Shown here piece after piece: positions 46,645-56,058 of a stretch of 64,000 nucleotides of DNA. How positions within the stretch are numbered: position 1 is the first letter of the stretch; the number at the start of each line of letters is the position of its first letter. The translations under genes were made by a program, and so were the position numbers. The notes under the pieces were generated by a model, which was not told the origin of the DNA, did no database searches, and saw nothing but the letters and a program-made list of their open reading frames with translations. The DNA comes from JAAYQU01 sp037441445. GTDB lineage: Bacteria > Bacteroidota > Bacteroidia > Bacteroidales > Salinivirgaceae. The stretch is taken from assembly GCA_037441445.1 (NCBI GenBank), contig JBBISE010000010.1, positions 1 to 64,000 on the forward strand, read 5' to 3'.

Positions 46645-46793
46645 TTAAATCAGGTTTTAACAAAAACGATAGAAAACAGAAGATCGAATTTTGCAAAGTC
46701 ATAAAAAGCAGGTAAACGGAAAAATTTCCTCAAACGCTATTAAACATACCTGCACGATAAAAAACGATTTATAATTAGCTTAACCACCATTCC

Positions 46794-47456
46794 ATGAGAA
46801 ACATAGAACTGCAACACCCGGCATTTTACACGCTTACCCTCAGCGACAAGGAGCAGTTGCTTAGGAATAGTGCCATCCTGCATTTTGCAAAAAATGAAAT
46901 CATAATTAAGCAAGGATCTTTTATCACACACATCTACTATTTGCTATCGGGAATGGCCAAGGTGGACTACACTATACGAACGCAAAATAACACTATCCGC
47001 GTTATTCCCGAACAACGTTTCATTGGATTATTATACAGTTTTCCCGGTCGTCATTACGATATCAGGGCAACAGCTTTAACAGATTCGCAGGTTTTACTAA
47101 TTGATATCGAAACCTTTAAAACTGTTTTGCGAACCAACGGGAATTTTGCCCTCAGTATTCTTGACACCGTAGCACTCACAGGTTCGCGCATTGTGAACCG
47201 ACTGCTGACCTACCATAACAAGAATATCGAAGGTAGCCTGGCCGCATTTTTACTGCAACTCCACGAACTCTACAACAAAGACACATTTGAACTCCCTTTG
47301 AGCAGAAAAGAAATTGCCGAAACCATTGGCTACACCCGCGAAAGCGTTGTTCACTCTTTCTCCAGATTCATTAAGCACGGCTTAATTGCACAGGAAGGCA
47401 AGGTCATTAGCCTGAAAAACACAGCCATGCTACGGGAGATAATGAACAAAAGTTAA
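46794..47456 (+). CDS. Crp/Fnr-family transcriptional regulator
   Basis: 220 residues: N-terminal cyclic-nucleotide-binding-like domain (HFAKNEIIIKQGSFITHIYYL, then IRVIPEQRFIGL), dimerisation helix (about 120-145) and a C-terminal winged HTH (LPLSRKEIAETIGYTRES). The Cys cluster of FNR is absent, so oxygen sensing through an Fe-S cluster is unlikely. The upstream gap contains an inverted repeat GCAGGTA (46708-46714)/TACCTGC (46747-46753). Targets unknown; the alpha-2-macroglobulin gene follows on the same strand after 175 bp. Confidence 0.88.
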   Translation: MRNIELQHPAFYTLTLSDKEQLLRNSAILHFAKNEIIIKQGSFITHIYYLLSGMAKVDYTIRTQNNTIRVIPEQRFIGLLYSFPGRHYDIRATALTDSQVLLIDIETFKTVLRTNGNFALSILDTVALTGSRIVNRLLTYHNKNIEGSLAAFLLQLHELYNKDTFELPLSRKEIAETIGYTRESVVHSFSRFIKHGLIAQEGKVISLKNTAMLREIMNKS

Positions 47457-47631
47457 TTTTTCCATTCAAAAAAACGAATCCATCCAACTGGAATTTGTAT
47501 CTTCAACCATTACAATTATAAATGGTGAGGATGCGAAACGACCATGCCCACAAACGATTTTCCACACATAAAGGGAATATTAAGAGCGGCATGAAGTTCC
47601 ACATATCCTTTTACAGAAAAATGATAAACAT

Positions 47632-50600
47632 ATGAGAAATCCAGTTGAATTTAGAGCAACGAAGCGATTTTGTTGGCTTGCGTCCGTTTTTTTCGCACTC
47701 GTATTTTCGGCCTGCACCGATAAAAAACCCCAAAAACGACCTGACATAATCTCGTCGCATACCACAGGTGTAATATCTGTAAAATCGCCAGTCAGGGTAC
47801 ATTTTCAGTTCCCACTTATTAATATGGATGATGTTGGCAAAAATGGCCCCGATAAACTAATTGAAATATCACCCAAAACAAAGGGAAAAGCCATTTGGTT
47901 AAGCCAGCATGCTTTAGAATTTGTTCCCGAGTCCCATTTCGAACCCGACCGGGAATTTCGTGTAAAAGTTAATTTTCAGGCAGTTTCCGATTCCATAAAA
48001 AAAGCATACGAATTCACGTTCAGGACGCTGAGGCCCTCGCTGGAAGTTGCAATTTCACGTATCGAATCGGTTGATTTCAATGGAAAACCAGGTTATACCG
48101 TGCAGGGAAATGTTTCGGCAACTGATTATGTCCCGTTTGAAGATGTTCAAAACCTTATTGAAGCCAAACTAGACAGACGCAATATAAAACCCTCGTATCA
48201 AGCTCATTCAGGTCAGAAATACACATTCATGCTTGACTCCATTGACCGAACCTCGAACCCACAAACGTTGCTCATTTCGTTTAATGGATCGGATTTGAAG
48301 GCACAGGAAAATGGTGAATTCAACTTCAGAATTCCACCCATTAATGAGTTTGGAATCATAAGCCATTCCGTGGTTTACGAACCAGAGGCAGCTATAATAC
48401 TGAATTTCTCTGATATACTGCAACCCAACCAGGATTTAACAGGCATGATCCAGTTGGAAAAAACACCCCAGCTGCAAACCCTTATTGATAAAAACATTTT
48501 AAAGATATATCCACACCTGACATCACAGGGAGAATTAAAATTAAACCTGTTCAGGGGTATCCGATCGATAGACGGGTCAACATTGCCCAATGACGCCCTG
48601 ATTCAGCTAAACCTGGTACATCTGCAACCCGAGCTGCGAAAAACCAGCAATAAAGTGGTTTCCTCACCAACGCAACAAGGATCATTATTCGAATTTGAGG
48701 CAGCCCGTTTGCACTCAGTTGATGTGCGAATTTTCCAGGTATTTGAAAATAATGTTATCCAGTTTCTCCAAATTAATGATTTTCAGGGAAATTGGGAGCT
48801 TGAACGTGTTGGAAAACTGGTTTACCAATCAACTGTAAGTCTTGAAGGTCAAGCAGAAAGCAGTCATGAAGGCTGGAACAAGTATTACCTTGATTTGTCA
48901 AAAATGGTACAAAGTGAAAAGGGAGCCTTATACCACATCCAGGTAGGCTTCCGAAAGCAGCATACTGTTTGGGACTGCTCTGAAGAAGAATCTGAATCTG
49001 TCCAAACCAATTTAAACGATTACTGGGACAGGTTCGAAGATTACAGCTACGGCGAATATTCATGGGACTATAGTAATAACCCGTGTAACGACAACTTTTA
49101 TGGTTTCCGTAAAGCTCTGCGCCATAATTATCTAAGCAGCAATATTGGCCTGATTGCCAAAAAGGACGGGAAAAACCGGCTTTCTGTTTTTGCTACTATT
49201 ATAGACCAAAACAAACCTATGGCCGATTGTATCATAACGGTACTCAATTATCAGCAGCAAAAATTAGCCGAAGGAACAACAAACAAAGACGGGATGGCCA
49301 CTTTCCCGGATATGGAAGATAGTTATTTTGTTCTGGCACAATGGAAAGAAGACAGGAACTACCTGAAACTTCCGCCACACGAAAGCCTGACTGTCAGCAA
49401 CTTTGATGTCGAAGGTGTTGAAACCCGCGATGGCATCAAAGCATTTGCATTCAGCGAGCGTGATGTTTACCGTCCCGGAGACACTGTTTTTATTGGTTTT
49501 ATTATCAACGACCCTCAAAACACAATTCCAACCACGCACCCAATTCAGGTTTACGTAACCAACGCCAACGGGCAGCCTGCTTTCGAGACCCGATTGCAAT
49601 ACAAAGGCGAACCAATGCACCGCATTGACATCCCGACAAAAAGCGATGCATTGACGGGTTCGTGGACAGCCCGCATGACCATTGGAAAAAGGGAATTTTA
49701 CAAACGTTTCAGGGTTGAAACCATCAGGCCAAACCGCATGGAAATTATTCACGATATTCCTGAGGTCATCAATAGCCAGGGTACTAATGCAAGCATTCTG
49801 GTAAAGTGGTTGCATGGCGGATCGGCAGCAAATCAGGAATTCGATGTTGATGCGGTGGCAAAGGCATACGACATGCAATTCAAAACCCTTCCCGGATTCA
49901 CGTTCGCTAATCCCTATATCGAAGAGTATCCACAGGAATGGAACGTTTTGACAACAAAATTGGACAGCGAAGGAAAAACCCGGTTTCCGGTTCAACTATC
50001 AAAAGGCCTTAAATCGGCTGCATACCGGCTAACCTTCTCGTTCAGGGCAACCGAACCGGGCGGGCAGTTTACATCCACCTCGGCCCACACGATAGTTTCC
50101 CCGTTTACGAACCTTACCGGTCTCAAACTTCCTGAACCAGACGGACAGTGGGGGCAATACCAGTCGAAGAAAAAATACACTGGCGAGCTTGTTTTGGTTG
50201 ATATGACTGGAAAAGTGCCCGACAAAAGCCAACGGATATCAATTACCATTTACAAAAGAAACTGGCAATGGTGGTACCAATCATCAATACGCGATTACGA
50301 TTACATGACCGGTACCACGTCAAGCGCCGTATTTTCATATATTGTCAATGTGCAAAACGGGCGCGGTTCGTTTGATTTTTCCATTGATGACAACTGGGGC
50401 TATTATCAGGTTATTGCGCGCAACACGAATACAGGACAGGAAGTGTCCGATATGATTCGGGTTGGCAACGATGGTTATTCGGGCGCCGGTGCAAGCCAGG
50501 ACGTTGCAACCATTGACCTCACTCTCGATAAAAATGAATATTCCGTAGGTGATGATATAACACTTACGTTTCCATCATCAAAAGGGGGCATGGCTCTGGT

Positions 50601-53103
50601 ATCTACAGAAAGCGGAAGGGAAATTGTCCGTAGCGAATGGGTTGAAACAACTGATAACTACACAACCTATGTCATTAAGGCAACAACCGACATGTCACCC
50701 AACGTTTATTTTAATGTTACCTTCCTGCAACCATTCGAGAACACCACAAATGACCGTCCACTGAGGCTTTACGGCATTGTCCCATGCAAGGTAACCGATC
50801 CGGAAACCAAACTCAACCCGGTATTGGAGGCTCCTGATAAAGTGAATTGCAACGAGCCTTTCACCATAAAAATTAGCGAACGCAACGACAAAGACATGAA
50901 ATACATGCTGGCCATTGTTGATGAGGGCTTGTTGGGCATTACCAGCTATAAAACACCAGCACCATGGGAATATTTTCACCGGCAGGAAGCACTTGGTGTA
51001 ACTACCTGGGATTTATTTGATTGGGTAATGGGAGCCATGTCGGGTGTTGTTGGACGCGTTATTGGAGTTGGTGGTGACTATGGCGACATGGGTTCAGGTC
51101 CATCATCGCTCAACACCCAATTCAAAGCGGTTGTGAGCGTTTTAGGGCCTTTCACGCTAAAAGGGAATAGTTCAGGAATTCATGAAATAAAACTACCGGC
51201 CTTCCTGGGTGCCGTGAGGGTGATGGCAATTTCAACAACAATCAAATCGTGGGGTGCCGCCGATAAGCGTGTCACCGTGTCCAGCCCATTGTTGTTAACC
51301 GCTTCAACGCCCAGACTTTTAACCCCTGGCGACCGTTTCGACCTACCGGTAACCCTATTTGGCTCAGAGGAGACGCAACGACGAATACAATTGAAAGTTA
51401 AAGAAGCAAAAAACCTGGTTCTGAACCAAAACACTCTGGAAATCAACCTGGACAATAATTTCAGGGGATACTCAACACTTTCATGTCAGGTGAAACAGGA
51501 AATAGGGCAGGCAACACTGATACTGGAAGCAACTGACAACAAGCACACATCGACCTACGAAATTCAAATTCCAGTAGAGAACCCCACTCCCACCCTTGTA
51601 GAAGTTGGGCATCGCTCGCTTGAACCCAAGGCCGAGTGGAAAACCGGAATCAATGCTATTGGGGTCAAGGGAACTAACAAGGCCGCACTTGAGCTTTCAA
51701 ACATACCACCCATAGACCTCGAAAAACATCTTGAATATCTGCTAAACTACCCATATGGCTGTCTTGAACAAACCAGTTCAACCGGGTTTCCGTTGCTTTA
51801 CATCGAAACCATTACTGATTTGGACGAAGAACGCAAAACAACGCTAACTAAAATCGTGACCGAAACTATAAACCGAATTTATGGGTTTCAGGATGCCACA
51901 GGTGTATTTAACTACTGGCAGGGAACGGCAAACTATTACGAATGGGCCGATATCTATGCCGGCGATTTTCTGGTTGAAGCCGGAAAAAAAGGCCACAAAG
52001 TCGATGAAAAGGTTTTAAACCGCTGGATAGCGGTTCAAAAGAAAAACGCATCGAGATGGGTCGATAACGGAGCCCTGTCAAGGGTTAACCAGGCATACAG
52101 GCTTTTTGTCCTTGCACGCGCCGGACAAGCTGACATTGGGGCAATGAACCGTTTGCGAAACTCGAAACAGACAGAAGAAGCCACAAACCAGCTGTTAGCT
52201 TTGGCTTATGCCGAAAACGGAAGGGACAAGACTGCCCTTGAATTGCTCAATGCCCCATCCGACAAGCATAACAACGATACCTGGAATTATACTTTCGGTT
52301 CACCGATTCGCGATATGGCCATCAGGCTGATGGCTTATACCCAAACAGGCAACCTTACGGGAGCATTTGATTTATTAGTTATTGTAAGTGAGGAAATTTC
52401 AAAAAGTTCATGGAATAGCACACAAACGCTGGGTTTTTTGCTTAGGTCTGTAGGAACCTATATTGGAAAGTCGGGATACTCTGAAACAATAGAGGCCAAA
52501 TACAGTTTAAATAATGGAAAAGAGGTTACTGTAAAATCAAACAAACCTTTCGTAAGAATCGAGGTGCCAATGCAATTTACTGTAAATCAACCTTTGTCTA
52601 TTCAAAACATTTCAAAATCGGTTCTCTTTGCCCGTTTGATAAATACTGGCAAACCTATGCCGTCGGCAATTAAAGCAGAAAACAACACCATTACCATACG
52701 TTCGCAGTTCTATAGTTCAGACAATAACCCCATTGACATTTCTAACCTAAAACAGGGCGAGGATCTGGTTTCCGAAATAAGCGTCGAAAACCCACCATCA
52801 GGTCTGTCCTTGGAAAACCTGGCATTAGAATTTACTGTACCTTCAGGAATGGAAGTAATTAACCCAAGGTTAAGTGGGTTAGATGAATCTTTTAACGAAA
52901 GTTCGTTTACCTACCGCGATTACAGAGACAACAAAGCATTTACGTTTTTCGACCTTCATCCTGGCGAACGTAAAACATTTAAGTTCAGGGTAAACGCCAC
53001 ATTTTCGGGCGAGTTTTACTTTCCACCAATTACTTGTTCACAGATGTATAACGCCTTAGTAACGGCAAGGACAGAATCGAAAACAATAAAAATAAACAAG
53101 TAA
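47632..53103 (+). CDS. Bacterial alpha-2-macroglobulin family lipoprotein with thioester
   Basis: 1823 residues. An N-terminal lipoprotein signal ends with Cys in LVFSACTDKK, so the protein is probably anchored in a membrane facing the periplasm. MG-type beta domains (with a carboxypeptidase-regulatory-like insert near 530) precede the A2M core, where the bait region and SSPLLLTASTPRLLTPGDRF motif occur. The thioester site CLEQ is intact (Cys1377 in YPYGCLEQTSS), followed by an alpha-helical TED domain and a receptor-like end domain. These proteins trap attacking proteases through a covalent thioester. No penicillin-binding protein 1c gene is adjacent, unlike the E. coli arrangement. Confidence 0.94.
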   Translation: MRNPVEFRATKRFCWLASVFFALVFSACTDKKPQKRPDIISSHTTGVISVKSPVRVHFQFPLINMDDVGKNGPDKLIEISPKTKGKAIWLSQHALEFVPESHFEPDREFRVKVNFQAVSDSIKKAYEFTFRTLRPSLEVAISRIESVDFNGKPGYTVQGNVSATDYVPFEDVQNLIEAKLDRRNIKPSYQAHSGQKYTFMLDSIDRTSNPQTLLISFNGSDLKAQENGEFNFRIPPINEFGIISHSVVYEPEAAIILNFSDILQPNQDLTGMIQLEKTPQLQTLIDKNILKIYPHLTSQGELKLNLFRGIRSIDGSTLPNDALIQLNLVHLQPELRKTSNKVVSSPTQQGSLFEFEAARLHSVDVRIFQVFENNVIQFLQINDFQGNWELERVGKLVYQSTVSLEGQAESSHEGWNKYYLDLSKMVQSEKGALYHIQVGFRKQHTVWDCSEEESESVQTNLNDYWDRFEDYSYGEYSWDYSNNPCNDNFYGFRKALRHNYLSSNIGLIAKKDGKNRLSVFATIIDQNKPMADCIITVLNYQQQKLAEGTTNKDGMATFPDMEDSYFVLAQWKEDRNYLKLPPHESLTVSNFDVEGVETRDGIKAFAFSERDVYRPGDTVFIGFIINDPQNTIPTTHPIQVYVTNANGQPAFETRLQYKGEPMHRIDIPTKSDALTGSWTARMTIGKREFYKRFRVETIRPNRMEIIHDIPEVINSQGTNASILVKWLHGGSAANQEFDVDAVAKAYDMQFKTLPGFTFANPYIEEYPQEWNVLTTKLDSEGKTRFPVQLSKGLKSAAYRLTFSFRATEPGGQFTSTSAHTIVSPFTNLTGLKLPEPDGQWGQYQSKKKYTGELVLVDMTGKVPDKSQRISITIYKRNWQWWYQSSIRDYDYMTGTTSSAVFSYIVNVQNGRGSFDFSIDDNWGYYQVIARNTNTGQEVSDMIRVGNDGYSGAGASQDVATIDLTLDKNEYSVGDDITLTFPSSKGGMALVSTESGREIVRSEWVETTDNYTTYVIKATTDMSPNVYFNVTFLQPFENTTNDRPLRLYGIVPCKVTDPETKLNPVLEAPDKVNCNEPFTIKISERNDKDMKYMLAIVDEGLLGITSYKTPAPWEYFHRQEALGVTTWDLFDWVMGAMSGVVGRVIGVGGDYGDMGSGPSSLNTQFKAVVSVLGPFTLKGNSSGIHEIKLPAFLGAVRVMAISTTIKSWGAADKRVTVSSPLLLTASTPRLLTPGDRFDLPVTLFGSEETQRRIQLKVKEAKNLVLNQNTLEINLDNNFRGYSTLSCQVKQEIGQATLILEATDNKHTSTYEIQIPVENPTPTLVEVGHRSLEPKAEWKTGINAIGVKGTNKAALELSNIPPIDLEKHLEYLLNYPYGCLEQTSSTGFPLLYIETITDLDEERKTTLTKIVTETINRIYGFQDATGVFNYWQGTANYYEWADIYAGDFLVEAGKKGHKVDEKVLNRWIAVQKKNASRWVDNGALSRVNQAYRLFVLARAGQADIGAMNRLRNSKQTEEATNQLLALAYAENGRDKTALELLNAPSDKHNNDTWNYTFGSPIRDMAIRLMAYTQTGNLTGAFDLLVIVSEEISKSSWNSTQTLGFLLRSVGTYIGKSGYSETIEAKYSLNNGKEVTVKSNKPFVRIEVPMQFTVNQPLSIQNISKSVLFARLINTGKPMPSAIKAENNTITIRSQFYSSDNNPIDISNLKQGEDLVSEISVENPPSGLSLENLALEFTVPSGMEVINPRLSGLDESFNESSFTYRDYRDNKAFTFFDLHPGERKTFKFRVNATFSGEFYFPPITCSQMYNALVTARTESKTIKINK

Positions 53104-53126
53104 GAAATTGGATTGAGATTACGTTA

Positions 53127-53180
53127 AAAAAAAAATATCCTTCTGCTCAGCCAATTTAACAACGGACTTAGCAGAAGGAT
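53127..53180 (-). terminator. Hairpin in the ndk leader, terminator-like on the minus strand
   Basis: An 11-bp perfect stem (ATCCTTCTGCT 53137-53147 with AGCAGAAGGAT 53170-53180), 22-nt loop. The ten-A run before it is a T-run after it on the minus strand, so it reads as a terminator leftward. On the plus strand it forms a stem in the 5' leader of ndk. Confidence 0.65.
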
Positions 53181-53224
53181 GAATATACTGGACAAGATAT
53201 CTAACAACATAAAAAACCGCGACT

Positions 53225-53671
53225 ATGAGAGACATGACTGGACGAATAACCTTATCGCTGATTAAACCCGGCGCTGTGGCAAAGAATTTTGTTGTCCCTA
53301 TTTTGGCCAAGATCGACGAGGCCGGATTCCATATTGCAGCCATGAAAATGGTTTGGTTAACCCGCAAAGAAGCCGAGACTTTTTATGGCATACACAAAGG
53401 AAAACCGTTTTTCCCCGAACTGATCGATTTTATGACTTCCGGTCCTATTGTTGCAGCCATTCTGGAGCGGCCCAATGCAGTAGAATATTTTCGTAAACTT
53501 ATTGGAAACACCGATCCTGAAAAAGCAGAAGAAGGAACAATTCGCAAAATGTTTGCTGAAAACCTGACCCGCAATGCTGTCCATGGATCCGATTCGGATG
53601 AAAATGCCCAACGCGAAGCCGATTTCTTTTTTCCCCGTATGGACAGGTACTATTGGCATGACTTGAAGTAG
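53225..53671 (+). CDS. ndk: Nucleoside diphosphate kinase
   Basis: 148 residues. The core has TLSLIKPGAVAKN (nucleotide binding) and the phosphorylated His in RNAVHGSDSDENAQREADFFF. Transfers the gamma phosphate between NTPs and NDPs. An ATG at 53237 would give a slightly shorter N-terminus (MTGRITL), closer to many homologues. Convergent with the Pit gene, only 47 bp apart. Confidence 0.97.
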   Translation: MRDMTGRITLSLIKPGAVAKNFVVPILAKIDEAGFHIAAMKMVWLTRKEAETFYGIHKGKPFFPELIDFMTSGPIVAAILERPNAVEYFRKLIGNTDPEKAEEGTIRKMFAENLTRNAVHGSDSDENAQREADFFFPRMDRYYWHDLK

Positions 53672-53718
53672 AGGAATGAAAAGTAGTTTTGTAAGGCTCT
53701 TGTTCAATTAAAATTGGT

Positions 53719-54759
53719 TTAGTTGACCGGGAGCTTGAACACGTTTTGTGCAAAAAACAGAAGCAGATACGTTAACAAACAGCTGACAACCGGAGTAAGT
53801 ATCCAACCAAGGGCAATTCCATAAAGAGAATTGAGTTTAATTTCGTTCAACCCCTTTACAATCCCGATTCCAAGAAGGGTACCAATTACAGCCTGTGTAC
53901 TGGAAATAGGCACAAGGGGGATGGGGGGCAAACCAACAGAAACGACCAAAGCCGACAGCTCTTTTGATGAAAACGTGAAAAGGGCTAGTGCTTGTGCCAA
54001 AACCACTATCAGGGCGGCCTCGGGCGTCAGATTGATGATTCCGGATCCCACTTTTTGCATAACATGTTGACCATACGTGGCTATGCCAATGGCAATTGTT
54101 ACGCCACCAATAAAAAACAGAATTTGGTTTGTGTCAAAAACCACAACACCGATATCGATCGATAAATCAGGTGCTGAGCTGATAAATACCCCCATTACAT
54201 TGGCAATGTTATTGGCGCCAAGACTATAGGCTCCAAAGGCTCCGGCAACCAGCAATCCTATTCGCGTGTATATGTTTAGTTTTATAACGTGAATTTGAAC
54301 ATGGCTCAGGTGTTTACGGAAAAGCAAGTAAAGTATTGCGGCAAACACCATCCCCAGGATTGGGCCCAAGACCCAAGTGCTGGCAATTTTTCCCAAAGTT
54401 GAATAGTTGGGTTCAACCCCGGAGTAAAAACTCCATCCAACAATAGATCCAACAATAGCCTGACTGGTGGAAACAGGAAGCCCTCTTTTGGTCATGGCAA
54501 ACACTACAAATGCAGCGCAAAAGGCCACAATAAAGGCTCCGGCCAACGTGGAAACTGCTCCAAGTTTATTTAGTGTTTCAGCCCCCCCATGTCCCTGGAT
54601 GACCGCACCCAAAATTACGAAAACGGATGATACCCAGGCTGCTGTCCTGAACCGGATCATTCGCGAACCTACCGCTGAACCAAAAATATTGGCGGCATCG
54701 TTTGCCCCCAAAGACCAACCAAGGAATAAACCACTGGACAAGAAAATAAGGAACAGCAT
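53719..54759 (-). CDS. Inorganic phosphate transporter, Pit family
   Basis: 346 residues, about ten membrane helices with the duplicated PiT signatures GANDAANIFGSAVGSR (N-terminal half) and LGANNIANVMGVF (C-terminal half). It imports metal-phosphate with H+ (or Na+) symport. The DUF47 gene upstream (10-bp gap) is its usual partner. Confidence 0.94.
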   Translation of the reverse strand: MLFLIFLSSGLFLGWSLGANDAANIFGSAVGSRMIRFRTAAWVSSVFVILGAVIQGHGGAETLNKLGAVSTLAGAFIVAFCAAFVVFAMTKRGLPVSTSQAIVGSIVGWSFYSGVEPNYSTLGKIASTWVLGPILGMVFAAILYLLFRKHLSHVQIHVIKLNIYTRIGLLVAGAFGAYSLGANNIANVMGVFISSAPDLSIDIGVVVFDTNQILFFIGGVTIAIGIATYGQHVMQKVGSGIINLTPEAALIVVLAQALALFTFSSKELSALVVSVGLPPIPLVPISSTQAVIGTLLGIGIVKGLNEIKLNSLYGIALGWILTPVVSCLLTYLLLFFAQNVFKLPVN

Positions 54760-54769
54760 AAAAACAAAT

Positions 54770-55420
54770 CTAAATAGTTCGCTTAACGGCCATTATAAGG
54801 AGCAAATCGGCTGCTTTCTCCGCAGCATCCGACAAGGCCTCGATGTTGGATGTGAAGAAGCGTATATGAAATTTCTTGGCCAAATCCTGAATTTCAGGCA
54901 TCTCGTGAAAAACCCGCCGCTTAATGTATTCCCCTATCCTGTCGGCCTCCTTTTCGTACAGGTAAACACGGTGCAGGCTTTCTTTGACTAAATCAGGGTT
55001 CCTGAAATAATGTCTGGCGCCGGGAATAACTGACTGTACTGACTTTGAGGACATCTCGGCCAGCATCACCATGTCTGCTTTTAGCACATCGGGGATAAAG
55101 GGCTGCTCAATATCAAACTGTACCAGACTTGATTTGGCAATATCCAGCATATTGTCCAAATCTTCAAGTAATTTCAGGATATCACTTCGCAACTGGGGCA
55201 TCAGAGATTGGGTATAGAGAATATTTGCCACAATACGCTTTATGGTGTCTGCTTCGTTTTCGAATCCCGAAAGTGATTTTACATTTTCCTGAAAATGAAC
55301 CGAATTTCCAGACAAATAATTTTTCACCCCTTCTAAAAACAATATGCCACCCTCATCAACCAAATTCAGGAACCGGTCAATGGAGGCAATAGTTTCATTG
55401 GCTTGTTTCAGTGCAAACAT
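54770..55420 (-). CDS. DUF47 family PhoU-like phosphate-transport accessory protein
   Basis: 216 residues, all helical, beginning with MFALKQANETIASIDRFL and containing the paired motifs LSGFENEADTIKRIV and YEKEADRIGEYIKR that in PhoU-like proteins bind metal clusters. In other bacteria DUF47 proteins are encoded next to Pit and modulate its activity. Cotranscribed with the Pit gene; a rhodanese-like gene is 26 bp upstream. Confidence 0.93.
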   Translation of the reverse strand: MFALKQANETIASIDRFLNLVDEGGILFLEGVKNYLSGNSVHFQENVKSLSGFENEADTIKRIVANILYTQSLMPQLRSDILKLLEDLDNMLDIAKSSLVQFDIEQPFIPDVLKADMVMLAEMSSKSVQSVIPGARHYFRNPDLVKESLHRVYLYEKEADRIGEYIKRRVFHEMPEIQDLAKKFHIRFFTSNIEALSDAAEKAADLLLIMAVKRTI

Positions 55421-55446
55421 AACACATGGCAGTTATGGTTAATAAT

Positions 55447-55818
55447 TTATTGTCCACATCCCGAGCAAGAATGGCAGTTACCTTCGTCGCAGCTACCTTC
55501 TACATTATATTTCAAGGGTAAATGTTCCCGGTTCCAGTTTTTCATTCCACCTTCAAGGTAAACAACGTTGAGAAAACCGTTATATTCAAGCATCATAGCA
55601 GCTTTAGGTGCAATGGTCTCATCAAAATCAGCACATATCAGGCGCTTGGCCTTCTGAAATTTATGAATAGCTTCCGGAAGTTTACGAAGGGGAATATTAA
55701 AAACACCGTCGATATCAAAACTAACAAATTCGAAATCCATGGGTTCGCGCAAGTCAATCATCAGGGCTTTACCGGTTTCAAGCTCAACCTGGGCGTTTTT
55801 TGGTGCAATTGGGTTCAT
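55447..55818 (-). CDS. Rhodanese-like domain protein with Cys-rich tail, lacking the active-site loop
   Basis: 123 residues. A rhodanese fold is indicated by LMIDLREPMDFEF, IPLRKLPEAIHKF and VVYLEGGMKNWNRE. The usual active-site loop Cys-x5-Arg is replaced: the sequence is RLICADFDETIAPKAA, which keeps a Cys at or near the position but not the loop. The C-terminus (CDEGNCHSCSGCG) has four Cys residues likely to bind a metal. It precedes DUF47 and the Pit gene on the same strand. The function is probably not sulfur transfer in the normal way. Confidence 0.75.
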   Translation of the reverse strand: MNPIAPKNAQVELETGKALMIDLREPMDFEFVSFDIDGVFNIPLRKLPEAIHKFQKAKRLICADFDETIAPKAAMMLEYNGFLNVVYLEGGMKNWNREHLPLKYNVEGSCDEGNCHSCSGCGQ

Positions 55819-55946
55819 TCCTTTTCCTCTTTTTATAATATTTGGCTGTGCGAAATTAAGAATCTTTTCTCAAGTACTGTCTTTAATTATTGCTCAAATT
55901 TTCCATTTCAAATCGGTTTCCATTTTTTTTAACCAACGAAAAATAA

Positions 55947-55954
55947 TATATTTG
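55947..55954 (+). promoter_or_regulatory. -7 box upstream of the PAS/GAF gene
   Basis: TATATTTG, about 105 bp before the start codon, preceded by a T-run. Two copies of the palindrome GGTTAACC (56000-56007 and 56044-56051) lie between it and the ATG. Confidence 0.45.
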
Positions 55955-56058
55955 GTACGTTAAACCAAACTATTCAGGAATTATTATCTTTACTGCCAAG
56001 GTTAACCGCAGCTGAGGAAATTGATTTACAACACGTTGCCATGGGTTAACCGCAACAA

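Noticed and set aside
46708..46753. GCAGGTA/TACCTGC inverted repeat before the Crp/Fnr gene
   Set aside because: Seven-bp arms 32 nt apart are within chance expectation and the spacing does not fit a Crp-type site; mentioned only in the gene entry.
49264..49995. 243-codon minus-strand frame
   Set aside because: Shadow of the alpha-2-macroglobulin gene.
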